Shown here: positions 1 to 7,845 of the stretch, one piece after another
Layout of the letters: each line of letters starts with the position of its first letter
Position numbering within the stretch: the first letter of the stretch is position 1
NCBI GenBank assembly: GCA_013390605.1
Contig: JACAUB010000001.1
Coordinates: forward strand, 3,144,716-3,208,715
Direction of reading: 5' to 3'
Length of the DNA: 64,000 nt
From: Bacteroidota bacterium
GTDB taxonomy: Bacteria > Bacteroidota > Bacteroidia > Bacteroidales > Cfx3-03
Translations under genes and position numbers: made by a program
Notes under the pieces: generated by a model
The model's database searches: none
Seen by the model: the letters and a program-made list of their open reading frames with translations, nothing else
Told to the model about the DNA's origin: nothing

Positions 1-98
1 AATTATTATTTGATAGCGTTTAAAAAATGATGCCATTTTACGTAAAACTATTTAAAAAATGTTTCAAATAAAATTACTAACTTTAATTTATTAGGAAT

Positions 99-180
99 GT
101 ATACTTATTTTAGTGAATTGATTTTTTACTGTATACTTTTTCTAGTAATACTACTTAAATGTGTATACCTATTTCAGTAA
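99..180. repeat. Three 18-bp direct repeats at 32-bp spacing
   Basis: Copies lie at 99-116, 131-148 and 163-180. Each begins GTATAC and follows the pattern GTATACTTATTYTAGTRA with two to four differences between copies. Start-to-start distance is 32 bp both times, leaving 14-bp spacers of unrelated sequence. Thirty-two bp is close to three helical turns, so the copies face the same side of the DNA. This would suit a cooperative protein-binding array, but that is inference. No gene within 450 bp is an obvious target. Confidence 0.75.
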
Positions 181-196
181 GGGACACTAACCAAAG

Positions 197-259
197 CCTA
201 ATACAGCATTAGGAGTTGATTAGGGTTAGATTAGGATATGATTAGGGTCAGATTAGGAT
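197..259. repeat. Hairpin plus four tandem 11-bp repeats
   Basis: CCTAAT and ATTAGG (197-202, 208-213) form a small hairpin. They are followed by four head-to-tail 11-bp units at 216-226, 227-237, 238-248 and 249-259, all sharing GATTAGG. Units one and three end GGGT and units two and four end GGAT, so the array also reads as a 22-bp repeat. The first hairpin arm could pair with any of the repeat units. Function unknown. Confidence 0.75.
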
Positions 260-564
260 TACCTCATCAGTATAGATTGATAATCAATTTAATATCGGGT
301 ATATTTATCCTTGAAAAGTGACACAAATATAAACGAAACTGCTTAGGATTTTTGTCAACTTCTATTTAATCACAAAATTACTCCTTTATATTTCTACTAT
401 CAGTCTATTTGTTTTAAAAGTAAAAGGTCCGGCTTCTTCTTATTACGTTAAGGTCATTTTTCAAAGTATTCTTACCTTTTCTAAGGTTTTTAAATCAGCT
501 GTTTTTAACCGTACTTTTTCACTGCTTTTCACAAAGATTTATCAACGTTTATTGGTTTTTTATA

Positions 565-572
565 TATCTTTG
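565..572 (+). promoter_or_regulatory. Possible -7 promoter box upstream of the ECF-like gene
   Basis: TATCTTTG matches the Bacteroidota -7 consensus TAnnTTTG and lies 65 bp before the ATG at 637. No TTTG is seen at the expected -33 position, so support is weak. Confidence 0.35.
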
Positions 573-636
573 ATGCAATCGTTTTCTAAGCTTTTTTTAT
601 CAAATCAGTGCTTATCAAATTTTAAACAAAATCAAG

Positions 637-1158
637 ATGAACGCAGCTATTCAATTTTCGCAGAAAAAACAGGGACTAGCCAATATAGATACATATCTTT
701 TCAGTGGCATTTTTATTGTAGGCAATCTTGTTTTGCCGCAAATTTGTCATCTCATACCGAATGGCGGATTTATCTTCCTGCCTATTTTCTTCTTTACACT
801 AATTGCAGCTTACAAGTATGGACTGACAACTGGTTTGATGACGGCTATTCTATCGCCAACCGTTAACTTTTTGTTGTTTGGTATGCCTCCGGCAGCTATG
901 TTGCCTATCATACTGGCTAAATCAATTTTGCTTGCTGTTGCTGCAGCTATTATTGCACAACGTTCGGGAAAACTTTCTATCGCAACACTCGCGTTGGTTG
1001 TGTTGGCTTATCAGGTTCCGGGTATGCTGATTGAAGGAATTACTCAAAACAGCTTCTTCGCTGCCACACAAGATGTAAGACTGGGACTTCCCGGTATTCT
1101 GCTTCAAATAATCGGTGGATTCTTTCTACTGAAATGGCTCGACAAACATGGAAAATAA
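637..1158 (+). CDS. ECF transporter S component-like membrane protein
   Basis: A 173-residue, strongly hydrophobic protein with about five or six predicted membrane segments (roughly residues 22-40, 45-65, 70-88, 90-108, 112-132 and 148-166). Size and layout fit the substrate-binding S subunits of energy-coupling factor vitamin and nucleobase transporters, which dock on a shared EcfT/EcfA module encoded elsewhere. I cannot assign the substrate. The stop overlaps the next gene by 11 bp, which implies translational coupling with a phosphoribosyltransferase. A base or nucleobase-like ligand that is trapped by phosphoribosylation would make sense, but this is inference. A longer overlapping frame from 552 is a shadow. 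Confidence 0.7.
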   Translation: MNAAIQFSQKKQGLANIDTYLFSGIFIVGNLVLPQICHLIPNGGFIFLPIFFFTLIAAYKYGLTTGLMTAILSPTVNFLLFGMPPAAMLPIILAKSILLAVAAAIIAQRSGKLSIATLALVVLAYQVPGMLIEGITQNSFFAATQDVRLGLPGILLQIIGGFFLLKWLDKHGK

Positions 1159-1546
1159 GAGTTGGGACGACATAGCCGAAAGAATACGTACGATTCATTT
1201 TAATGAACAGTTCGATTTTATCGTTGCCATTGCAAATGGGGGTATTATTCCTGCGGCACTATTAAATCAGCGTTTTGGATATGATATTCAGCTATTGAAG
1301 CTTAACCTCCGCGATGCACAACAGAATAAACTTTACGACAAGCCGAAGTTATTAGAGCCGATAAAGTTTGATTTTGAGGGAAAAAATATTCTTTTGGTTG
1401 ACGACCGGATCAAGACCGGGACAACCATTGTCTATGCAAAGGAGTTGCTTGCAAAAGCGGCTGTCATCAAAACATTTGCTGTAAATGGCGATGCTGATTA
1501 TTGTCTTTATAATGAGTCATGTTTCAGGGTTCCATGGAGAATTTAG
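1148..1546 (+). CDS. Type I phosphoribosyltransferase-like protein
   Basis: A short (132 residues) protein with the PRPP-binding loop of type I phosphoribosyltransferases at residues 81-93 (ILLVDDRIKTGTT; the two acidic residues are D85 and D86) and a glycine-rich ANGGIIPA turn near residues 29-36. Family members transfer phosphoribose from PRPP to a nitrogenous base. At 132 residues it is shorter than the well-known salvage enzymes and lacks an obvious hood domain, so the acceptor base is not readable. The start codon lies inside the upstream S-component-like gene, so the two are probably translated together and may act on one nutrient. Confidence 0.8.
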   Translation: MENKSWDDIAERIRTIHFNEQFDFIVAIANGGIIPAALLNQRFGYDIQLLKLNLRDAQQNKLYDKPKLLEPIKFDFEGKNILLVDDRIKTGTTIVYAKELLAKAAVIKTFAVNGDADYCLYNESCFRVPWRI

Positions 1547-1732
1547 TTTTCTATTCTTACTGTTAGCAATAAGAACAATGTCACCACTTCGGGGTTCCAA
1601 AACTCGAGAATAATTCATGTTGCTATAACTAATTCATTCTTTCGAAATTGAGAACGAAAGAACGTAGGATGAAGAAACAAGCTCTTTGGAGTTAAGAAAT
1701 CAAATCCTTTTTATTAACCATTTCCTCTATTT
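1547..1732. other. Leader with small stem-loop, before the TonB receptor
   Basis: This 186-bp gap holds an 8-bp stem (1637-1644 with 1655-1662, 10-nt loop) and no T-run after it. I looked for thiamine- and cobalamin-riboswitch signatures and did not find them. It may be an untranslated leader of the receptor gene. Confidence 0.4.
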
Positions 1733-3712
1733 ATGACACAAAGAAATCGCACCTTATTTACTAGGGTTCAATATATCTTGCTTGCAGTCATTTTAACTTT
1801 TTTTGGTACTTTACCATCAACGCTGAAAGCCCAGTTAAAAAAAGACTCCACGATAATCAAGCTTCACGAAGTAGTTATTCAATCACCACTTGTCAATGAT
1901 AGTCGAAAGCTGATTCCCGCTTCGCTCACCATTATCGACAAGAGTACGCTACAAATCTCACCGAAACTGGATTTACTGAAAGAGGCTGAACTGGCTACTC
2001 CGGGACTATTTATCACCGGCAAAGGTATTATGGGAGCAGGTGCAGGACCGTTATCTTCAGGAAAGATCTCTATGCGTGGGTTAATCAGCTCATCCAACTC
2101 CTCAACACAAATCCTCATTGATGGAGTACCCATGATGATGGGGCTCTTTGGACACCCACTACCTGACGCCATAGAACAATCGAATATCGAACGGATTGAG
2201 GTTCTCAGAGGATCTTCGTCCATGCAATATGGCGGTAGTGCTCTGGCTGGTGCCATCAATATTATTCCGTCAAATCCGGTTCCGAATACACAAAACATCG
2301 CAGCTTCGATGCAGTGGGGATCATACGGAACGGTAAACAGATCGTTCTCTGCGTCTATCGGAAAAGAGAATTATTTCGTTCAGGCCGGCTATTCGCATAA
2401 TGCGACGAATGGATATAGAGCCAATTCGGACTTTACGAATGATGATTATTTCTTTCGTACCGGAATGAACCTTTCAAAATACATCCAACAATCGTTCTCT
2501 ATCAATCGATCGAATTCAACAACAAATGATCCCGGTACAACGGATGTTCCATTTCTCACGGTTACGCATGTGCAACGAACCATGGCAGTTTATAAACTGA
2601 CCAACAATTATCAAGGATTGAAGGGTGGCCTCACAGTTTATTACCAAGAGGGCATTAACCGTTTTTCTGATGGATGGAACTCTACGGATTATATGGGTGG
2701 TGGCAGATTGGAAGAACAGTTCTCTCTTTTCAAAGGGAATACAATATTGGCCGGAATGGAAGCTAAATGGTATGGTGGAAAGGGTTCGCCGGTAGGTTTT
2801 CCAACTTCAACGTTGAATAATGTATGGATCAAACAGAATGAACTCAGTGGATTTGTAACAATGCAACAAAAGGCCGGTGAGATACTTGCATTTAATGCAG
2901 GTTTAAGAACTACACATCATAGTATGTTTGGTACAACAACCACTCCTTCTGCCGGAGCCACGCTTGCTGTTTGTGACAATACGTCAATTCGTGGATTGTT
3001 TTCGCAGGGTTTCAGAAATCCAACGATTGGCGAATTATTCTATTTTCCTCCGGCTAACGCAACATTGAAACCTGAAAAGGCTACCAATATTGAAATGGGA
3101 CTGAATTCAAAGCTATTAAAGGACCGTTTATCTATAGATTTAACGCTATTCTCGACAAAGGCTACCGATTTGATTTTCACCATACCTGCTCCTGCCGGGA
3201 GTGTACCTCCGGTTAAGAATCTGAATGCTAAAAAGGTTTCGAATTCGGGGATTGAATTATCAACCCATCTTGCAATAGGTGCGAGAAGTCAAAAATCAAG
3301 CAATATTGAAACTTCAGAAAACAGCAACAATCATCATGATTTAGAAACTGCTGGTTCCGGAGTCTTTAATGCGGCGATGCTTTCTATCAACTATATGTAC
3401 TTGCAACAGAATGATACGCCACTCCCCTATTCTCCGAAACATAAACTTTCGGTTCAGATGCAATCAGCTGTAAAAAAATTACTTGTTAATTTGGAGTATC
3501 AAACTATCAGTGGAATGTACACCGACTATCCGGCCAAGACGTTGGCAAATTATAGTGTTGTTGATTTAGCGTTGGTCTACCCATTAGCGCATAGGTTTCA
3601 GCTAAAAGTGACAGGTAATAATTTATTTGATGAGAAGTACGAAATGATGAAGGGTTACCCTATGCCAGGCAGGGTTATGATGGCCGGGTTTTCGATTAAT
3701 CTTTCGAAATAA
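1733..3712 (+). CDS. TonB-dependent outer-membrane receptor
   Basis: A 659-residue receptor with a signal peptide (about 1-33, cleavage near LKA-Q). A plug domain spans roughly residues 50-175, with the typical ILIDGVPMM, IERIEVLRGSSSMQYGGSA and GAINII motifs. The 22-strand barrel follows, ending in an FDEKYE segment and a terminal aromatic/hydrophobic strand (AGFSINLSK). Such receptors use proton-motive force through TonB-ExbBD to import siderophores, vitamins or oligosaccharides. It lacks the N-terminal carboxypeptidase-like extension and a SusD partner, so it is not a typical glycan receptor. A small-molecule ligand shared with the ECF-like gene upstream is possible. The gene ends before a bidirectional terminator. 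Confidence 0.92.
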   Translation: MTQRNRTLFTRVQYILLAVILTFFGTLPSTLKAQLKKDSTIIKLHEVVIQSPLVNDSRKLIPASLTIIDKSTLQISPKLDLLKEAELATPGLFITGKGIMGAGAGPLSSGKISMRGLISSSNSSTQILIDGVPMMMGLFGHPLPDAIEQSNIERIEVLRGSSSMQYGGSALAGAINIIPSNPVPNTQNIAASMQWGSYGTVNRSFSASIGKENYFVQAGYSHNATNGYRANSDFTNDDYFFRTGMNLSKYIQQSFSINRSNSTTNDPGTTDVPFLTVTHVQRTMAVYKLTNNYQGLKGGLTVYYQEGINRFSDGWNSTDYMGGGRLEEQFSLFKGNTILAGMEAKWYGGKGSPVGFPTSTLNNVWIKQNELSGFVTMQQKAGEILAFNAGLRTTHHSMFGTTTTPSAGATLAVCDNTSIRGLFSQGFRNPTIGELFYFPPANATLKPEKATNIEMGLNSKLLKDRLSIDLTLFSTKATDLIFTIPAPAGSVPPVKNLNAKKVSNSGIELSTHLAIGARSQKSSNIETSENSNNHHDLETAGSGVFNAAMLSINYMYLQQNDTPLPYSPKHKLSVQMQSAVKKLLVNLEYQTISGMYTDYPAKTLANYSVVDLALVYPLAHRFQLKVTGNNLFDEKYEMMKGYPMPGRVMMAGFSINLSK

Positions 3713-3850
3713 AGAAGGATCTGTTGAAAAGATCAGAGACCATTAACTTCCTGAAATAACGACCATAGGTAGTTGGAATAATAAAACAAAAACACATTTT
3801 AAATCTTCCAACAGAATTCTGAAAAACATTTACAATTTGAAATAAAAAAA

Positions 3851-3885
3851 AGTGCCACAACCCAGGGTTGTAGCACTTTTTTTTA
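3851..3885. terminator. Bidirectional intrinsic terminator between TonB receptor and gnd
   Basis: A 27-bp near-perfect palindrome (3851-3877; 13-bp arms with one mismatch) is preceded by a run of A and followed by a run of T. It can therefore end transcripts from both convergent genes. Confidence 0.85.
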
Positions 3886-3902
3886 TTCGATTAACACCTG
3901 AC

Positions 3903-5351
3903 TTAAACGGTGTATGTGGATGAAGCAGTATCACCACCACGTCCTGTCCAGTTGGTATGGAAGAACTTACCACGTGGACTATCAACTCTTTCGTAAGTGT
4001 GCGCGCCAAAGTAATCACGCTGAGCCTGAAGCAGGTTAGCCGGAAGTCTTTCGCTACGGAAACCATCAAAATAAGTTAACGATGTAGCCAAACATGGAGC
4101 TGGAACGCCATTTGTAATTGCTGTAGCTACTACCCGACGCCATCCTGCCTGTGCTTTCTCGATGGTGGTCTTGAAGAACTCGTCAAGTAGCAAATGTTCG
4201 AGATTAGGATTTTTATCATAAGCTTCCTTAATCTTACCTAAGAAAACGGAACGGATAATACAACCGCCACGCCACATCAATGCAATACCGCCATTATTGA
4301 GGTTCCATTTAAACTCTTTTGCAGCTTCGCCCATCAGATCGTAACCTTGTGCATACGAAATGATTTTAGCACCATACAGTGCATCTTTTAAATCGCTGAT
4401 GAACTGAGCTTTGTCACCCTTGAATAGTTTATCGGGACCTTCTAAGAATTTAGATGCCTTAACACGAAGATCTTTCTGAGCTGATAGACAACGTGCAAAT
4501 ACAGATTCGCCAATCAAGGTGAGTGGAATACCCAAATCGAGTGCGGCAACGCCTGTCCACTTTCCGGTTCCTTTTTGTCCGGCTGTATCCAGAATCTTTT
4601 CTACCAATGCTTCACCATTTTCATCTTTGTAACCCAAAATATCGCGGGTGATCTCGATTAAATAACTATCGAGTTCGCCTTTATTCCAGTCAGCAAAAAC
4701 TTCGTGCATCTCATCGGCATTCATTCCAAGGAGGTCTTTCATTAACTGATAGGCTTCGCATATAATCTGCATATCGCCATATTCAATACCGTTGTGCACC
4801 ATCTTTACAAAATGGCCTGCACCGTTTTCGCCAACCCAATCGCAACATGGTTCGCCATCCACTTTAGCGGCAACAGCCTGGAAAATATTTTTTACTGCCG
4901 GCCATGCTGCTGGTGAGCCACCGGGCATCATTGAAGGACCGAGTAAAGCACCTTCTTCACCACCAGAAACACCGGTACCGATATAGAGCAATCCTTTACT
5001 TTCTACATATTTTGCACGACGAATGGTATCAGGGAAGTGTGAATTTCCACCATCAATAATGATATCACCTTCTTCAAGGTGAGGAATAATTTGTTCAATA
5101 AAATCGTCGACCGGACTACCTGCTTTTACAAGCATCATCACTTTGCGGGGGCGTTCGAGGTTAGCACAAAGATCAGCAATTGAGTGACAGCCAATGAAAT
5201 TTTTACCTGCACCACGTCCTGCTATGAATTTGTCAACTTTGTCTACTGTACGGTTGTATACTGCAACCGTGAATCCTTTACTTTCCATATTGAGGACGAG
5301 GTTTTCGCCCATTACTGCAAGGCCTATCAGGCCAATGTCTGCTTTTTTCAT
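3903..5351 (-). CDS. gnd: 6-phosphogluconate dehydrogenase, decarboxylating
   Basis: Oxidises 6-phosphogluconate to ribulose-5-phosphate and CO2 in the cytosol. The 482-residue length is that of the full-size enzyme. The nucleotide-binding GLAVMGENLVLN motif lies at residues 9-20, and the signature KMVHNGIEYGDM carries the catalytic lysine and the HNGIEYGD block. The C-terminal tail (GRGGDTASSTYTV) is typical of the substrate-closing arm. It is the last gene of the minus-strand run starting at lacI, 66 bp after pdxB. Its usual partners zwf and pgl are absent here. The neighbourhood therefore suggests its substrate may come from gluconate or mannonate rather than glucose-6-phosphate; this is inference. 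Confidence 0.96.
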   Translation of the reverse strand: MKKADIGLIGLAVMGENLVLNMESKGFTVAVYNRTVDKVDKFIAGRGAGKNFIGCHSIADLCANLERPRKVMMLVKAGSPVDDFIEQIIPHLEEGDIIIDGGNSHFPDTIRRAKYVESKGLLYIGTGVSGGEEGALLGPSMMPGGSPAAWPAVKNIFQAVAAKVDGEPCCDWVGENGAGHFVKMVHNGIEYGDMQIICEAYQLMKDLLGMNADEMHEVFADWNKGELDSYLIEITRDILGYKDENGEALVEKILDTAGQKGTGKWTGVAALDLGIPLTLIGESVFARCLSAQKDLRVKASKFLEGPDKLFKGDKAQFISDLKDALYGAKIISYAQGYDLMGEAAKEFKWNLNNGGIALMWRGGCIIRSVFLGKIKEAYDKNPNLEHLLLDEFFKTTIEKAQAGWRRVVATAITNGVPAPCLATSLTYFDGFRSERLPANLLQAQRDYFGAHTYERVDSPRGKFFHTNWTGRGGDTASSTYTV

Positions 5352-5417
5352 TTACTTACAATTGTTAAAATCGTTTCTTTAAATAATTAACCACACATTT
5401 ATACTTTTCCAACATCT

Positions 5418-6548
5418 TTAAGCTACACTCACTTTGAAACCAATTGCACGAAGTTTCTCAATCATTGACGAATTGAGATGAGTAGCTTTGATTTCAAACA
5501 CCGGAAATTCTCTGCGTACAGGGTAATCACCACGTAGCTTTTCGAATGACACGACAGAATTTCTTAATGCCTGATCATCGTTACGGATATCATAGGTGGT
5601 CAGAATAGCTTCGCTAAAGATTTGTTGTTCTGTTTTATCTTTTCCATCAATTTTGATGAGCGTCGATGCAGGTAATTCAACATTTAAGCACTCCCAACTA
5701 TCGAGGCCTAATCCAAAGAACTTGCTGACAGCCTGAACACTCATACTTGTTCCATTGGCTTTGCCATCTTTAGAATATCCTGCAATATGCGGGGTTCCCA
5801 AATCGATCAGATCAAGAAGCTTTGTGTCGATATCGGGTTCGTTTTCCCAACAATCGATGGTAGCTCCTACTACTTGTTTTGAAAGAATTGCTTTTTTCAA
5901 TGCTTCGTTTTCAACTACCTCACCGCGACATGAATTAATGAAGATAGGTTTCTTTTTGGCTTTTGCAAAAAATGCTTCATCTGCAAGATGATAGGTTTGA
6001 TCAACCCCATCCATATTCAATGGCACATGTAAGGTGATGACATCGGCTTTTTCGAGTATCTCATCTAATTCAACAAACCCTTGTATGCCTTCCTTCCGGG
6101 CACGTGGAGGGTCGTTCAATAGAACCTTCATCCCAAAGATTTCACAGATATGTGCTACTTTAGAGCCAACGTTCCCAACACCGACAATACCAATGGTTTT
6201 ACCGGATAATGTAATTCCATTTTTCAGTGCCATAACCATTAATACGGATGCAACATATTGCTCGACTGACTTTGAATTACAACCGGGAGCATTGGTCCAG
6301 ACAATACCTGCTTTATCACAATATGCGGTATCGATATGATCAAAACCAATAGTGGCGGTAGCAATAAATCGCACAGACGATCCGGCTAAAAGCTTTTCGT
6401 TACAATGGGTTCGCGTACGTGTAATAATAGCATCGGCATCTTTTACTACTTCCGGGGTTGTTTTACTCCCCGGAAGATAAATTACTTCGGCTACAGATTC
6501 AAGTGCGCCCTTTATGTAAGGGATTTTATCGTCGATAATGATCTTCAT
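5418..6548 (-). CDS. pdxB: 4-phosphoerythronate dehydrogenase
   Basis: A D-2-hydroxyacid dehydrogenase of 376 residues. It has the NAD-binding GIVGVGNVGSK motif and the catalytic Arg, Glu and His of the family in NSCRGEVVENEAL, DCWENEPD and GTPHIAGYSKDGKANGT. The last motif and the C-terminal extension with RGDYPVRREF are PdxB-type rather than SerA-type. PdxB oxidises 4-phosphoerythronate in pyridoxal-phosphate synthesis. It starts 2 bp after the Lar-type epimerase stops, so it is firmly inside the sugar-acid operon. Either PLP synthesis is co-transcribed by chance or this copy has a sugar-acid role. The family call is secure; the role in this operon is open. Confidence 0.88.
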   Translation of the reverse strand: MKIIIDDKIPYIKGALESVAEVIYLPGSKTTPEVVKDADAIITRTRTHCNEKLLAGSSVRFIATATIGFDHIDTAYCDKAGIVWTNAPGCNSKSVEQYVASVLMVMALKNGITLSGKTIGIVGVGNVGSKVAHICEIFGMKVLLNDPPRARKEGIQGFVELDEILEKADVITLHVPLNMDGVDQTYHLADEAFFAKAKKKPIFINSCRGEVVENEALKKAILSKQVVGATIDCWENEPDIDTKLLDLIDLGTPHIAGYSKDGKANGTSMSVQAVSKFFGLGLDSWECLNVELPASTLIKIDGKDKTEQQIFSEAILTTYDIRNDDQALRNSVVSFEKLRGDYPVRREFPVFEIKATHLNSSMIEKLRAIGFKVSVA

Positions 6549-6550
6549 TC

Positions 6551-7840
6551 TTAATAGTTGAATCGGTCCTTAAATGCCCACAAACCCAATGCAGGATTTG
6601 AGATGTAATAGATCTCTTCTCCGTCGGGCAGGGTATTATAGCCATCTTTCAAAACCTTTGGATCGTATTTTAGTGTCATCTTTTCCAAATTGGCATACTT
6701 AAATCCAACACGCTCAATTTCTTGTTGCGTTAAATTTTCGGCACCACCACCTGGACAATAAGTTATACTAAAACGACCTTCTGACGAACCATGGATGAGA
6801 TGGGCAGCTGCACTTAAATTGTTGCGCAGCTCTACGTTTTCGTCGCATGCTTTTAAGGTTGCAGGAGTTCCGAAATAGCCATACTTTCTAATGAGCCGGT
6901 CTATTTCTTTATCTTCTCCAAACTCTTTCAAAGCAGGTGCCAATACGATTAACTCGCCCTCATCATCAATAGCCATACGGGTTCTGTAGATCGATTTATT
7001 ACCTAACCAGGTACTTTTAAATTCAGTGGGGTCAAGATACACAACAACTTTCTTCAAAGGTGTATCGAGCATTTCGAAGTTAACCAACAATGCTAGTTTA
7101 GCGGCCTTGTCGAAAACCTCAAAATCGTCACCAATAAAAAGTCCGCGGGTTTTAATCTTTCCATCGGTTTTATCGAGCCCTACTACCGTTTGTACATAAA
7201 CGATGGGCAGGTGTTTGGTGAAATTCTCAGAAGCATAGTTGAATACTCTGCGAACAGGTGTATCTGCATGCCCCATCATTCGTTCCATGCCATAGGCTGC
7301 ACCAATGAAATGACTTTTATTGATTCCCTCAACACCACCGGTTCCAACAAAGATATTCTTGTTGTAATTAGCCATTCCAACCACTTCGTGAGGAACAACC
7401 TGTCCGATAGAAAGGATGAGGTCGAAGTTTCCATTGACCAATAGTTTATTTACTTGTGCCGGCCAAGGAAATTCAACAGCACCACCAGAAACCTCTTTTA
7501 CAAATGCTGCAGGAACCTCGCCAACGGTAACTACATCATTACGCCAGTCGTGTTCGCGAATCAAGGTGGATGGTGTTTTCCCAAACATATGTGCAATCTG
7601 ATGGTCGGTCATGGGTGAATGTGTACCCAGCGCGGGAAGTATATCTGTAAGGCGTTCGCCATAATACTGCCACGTAAACTCGGTCAGTTCTCCGGCCCGA
7701 CTAGGCAGTCGGGTATAATCCGGAGGTATCGCCAAAACTTTGTTCCGCTGACCCATTTTATCCAACGCCTCAAATAATCCTTTTTTCAGGTCGTCAGCAC
7801 TTAATTCGTGACCGACTGAACCGATTTCGTAGTACATCAT
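6551..7840 (-). CDS. Lar-type nickel-dependent sugar-acid epimerase (DUF2088)
   Basis: A 429-residue member of the lactate racemase (LarA) superfamily. LarA uses a nickel-pincer nucleotide covalently held by a lysine. Here H74 sits in GTHSPM, and H151 (VPHEVV), K161 (NYNKNIF) and H177 (KSHF) keep the 10 and 16 residue spacing of LarA H174-K184-H200, so the active site looks intact. Superfamily members other than LarA epimerise sugar acids. In this hexuronate operon a D-mannonate/D-gluconate 2-epimerase is the most likely role, but this is inference. I chose the ATG at 7840, five bp after the kinase stop, over an upstream ATG at 7885 that would overlap the kinase. Synthesis of the cofactor (larB, larC, larE) is not encoded in the window. 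Confidence 0.85.
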   Translation of the reverse strand: MMYYEIGSVGHELSADDLKKGLFEALDKMGQRNKVLAIPPDYTRLPSRAGELTEFTWQYYGERLTDILPALGTHSPMTDHQIAHMFGKTPSTLIREHDWRNDVVTVGEVPAAFVKEVSGGAVEFPWPAQVNKLLVNGNFDLILSIGQVVPHEVVGMANYNKNIFVGTGGVEGINKSHFIGAAYGMERMMGHADTPVRRVFNYASENFTKHLPIVYVQTVVGLDKTDGKIKTRGLFIGDDFEVFDKAAKLALLVNFEMLDTPLKKVVVYLDPTEFKSTWLGNKSIYRTRMAIDDEGELIVLAPALKEFGEDKEIDRLIRKYGYFGTPATLKACDENVELRNNLSAAAHLIHGSSEGRFSITYCPGGGAENLTQQEIERVGFKYANLEKMTLKYDPKVLKDGYNTLPDGEEIYYISNPALGLWAFKDRFNY

Positions 7841-7845
7841 AGGTT

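Larger units (their letters stand above)
1..636. other. Non-coding region with phased repeats
   Basis: I find no convincing gene in this stretch. It holds three 18-bp repeats spaced exactly 32 bp apart (99-180), a small hairpin (197-213), four tandem 11-bp units (216-259) and a 13-bp near-palindrome at 276-288. The rest, 300-636, is AT-rich and featureless apart from a possible promoter box at 565-572. An open frame at 552-866 runs out of frame through the following membrane protein and is not believed. Confidence 0.7.

Noticed and set aside
99..259. Left-edge repeats as a CRISPR array
   Set aside because: Repeats are imperfect, spacers are only 14 bp, and no cas genes are present.
552..866. 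104-codon frame overlapping the ECF-like gene
   Set aside because: It runs out of frame through a strongly hydrophobic, coupled gene and has no recognisable pattern.
1547..1732. Possible riboswitch before the TonB receptor
   Set aside because: I looked for the conserved thiamine and cobalamin cores and found neither; only an 8-bp stem is visible.
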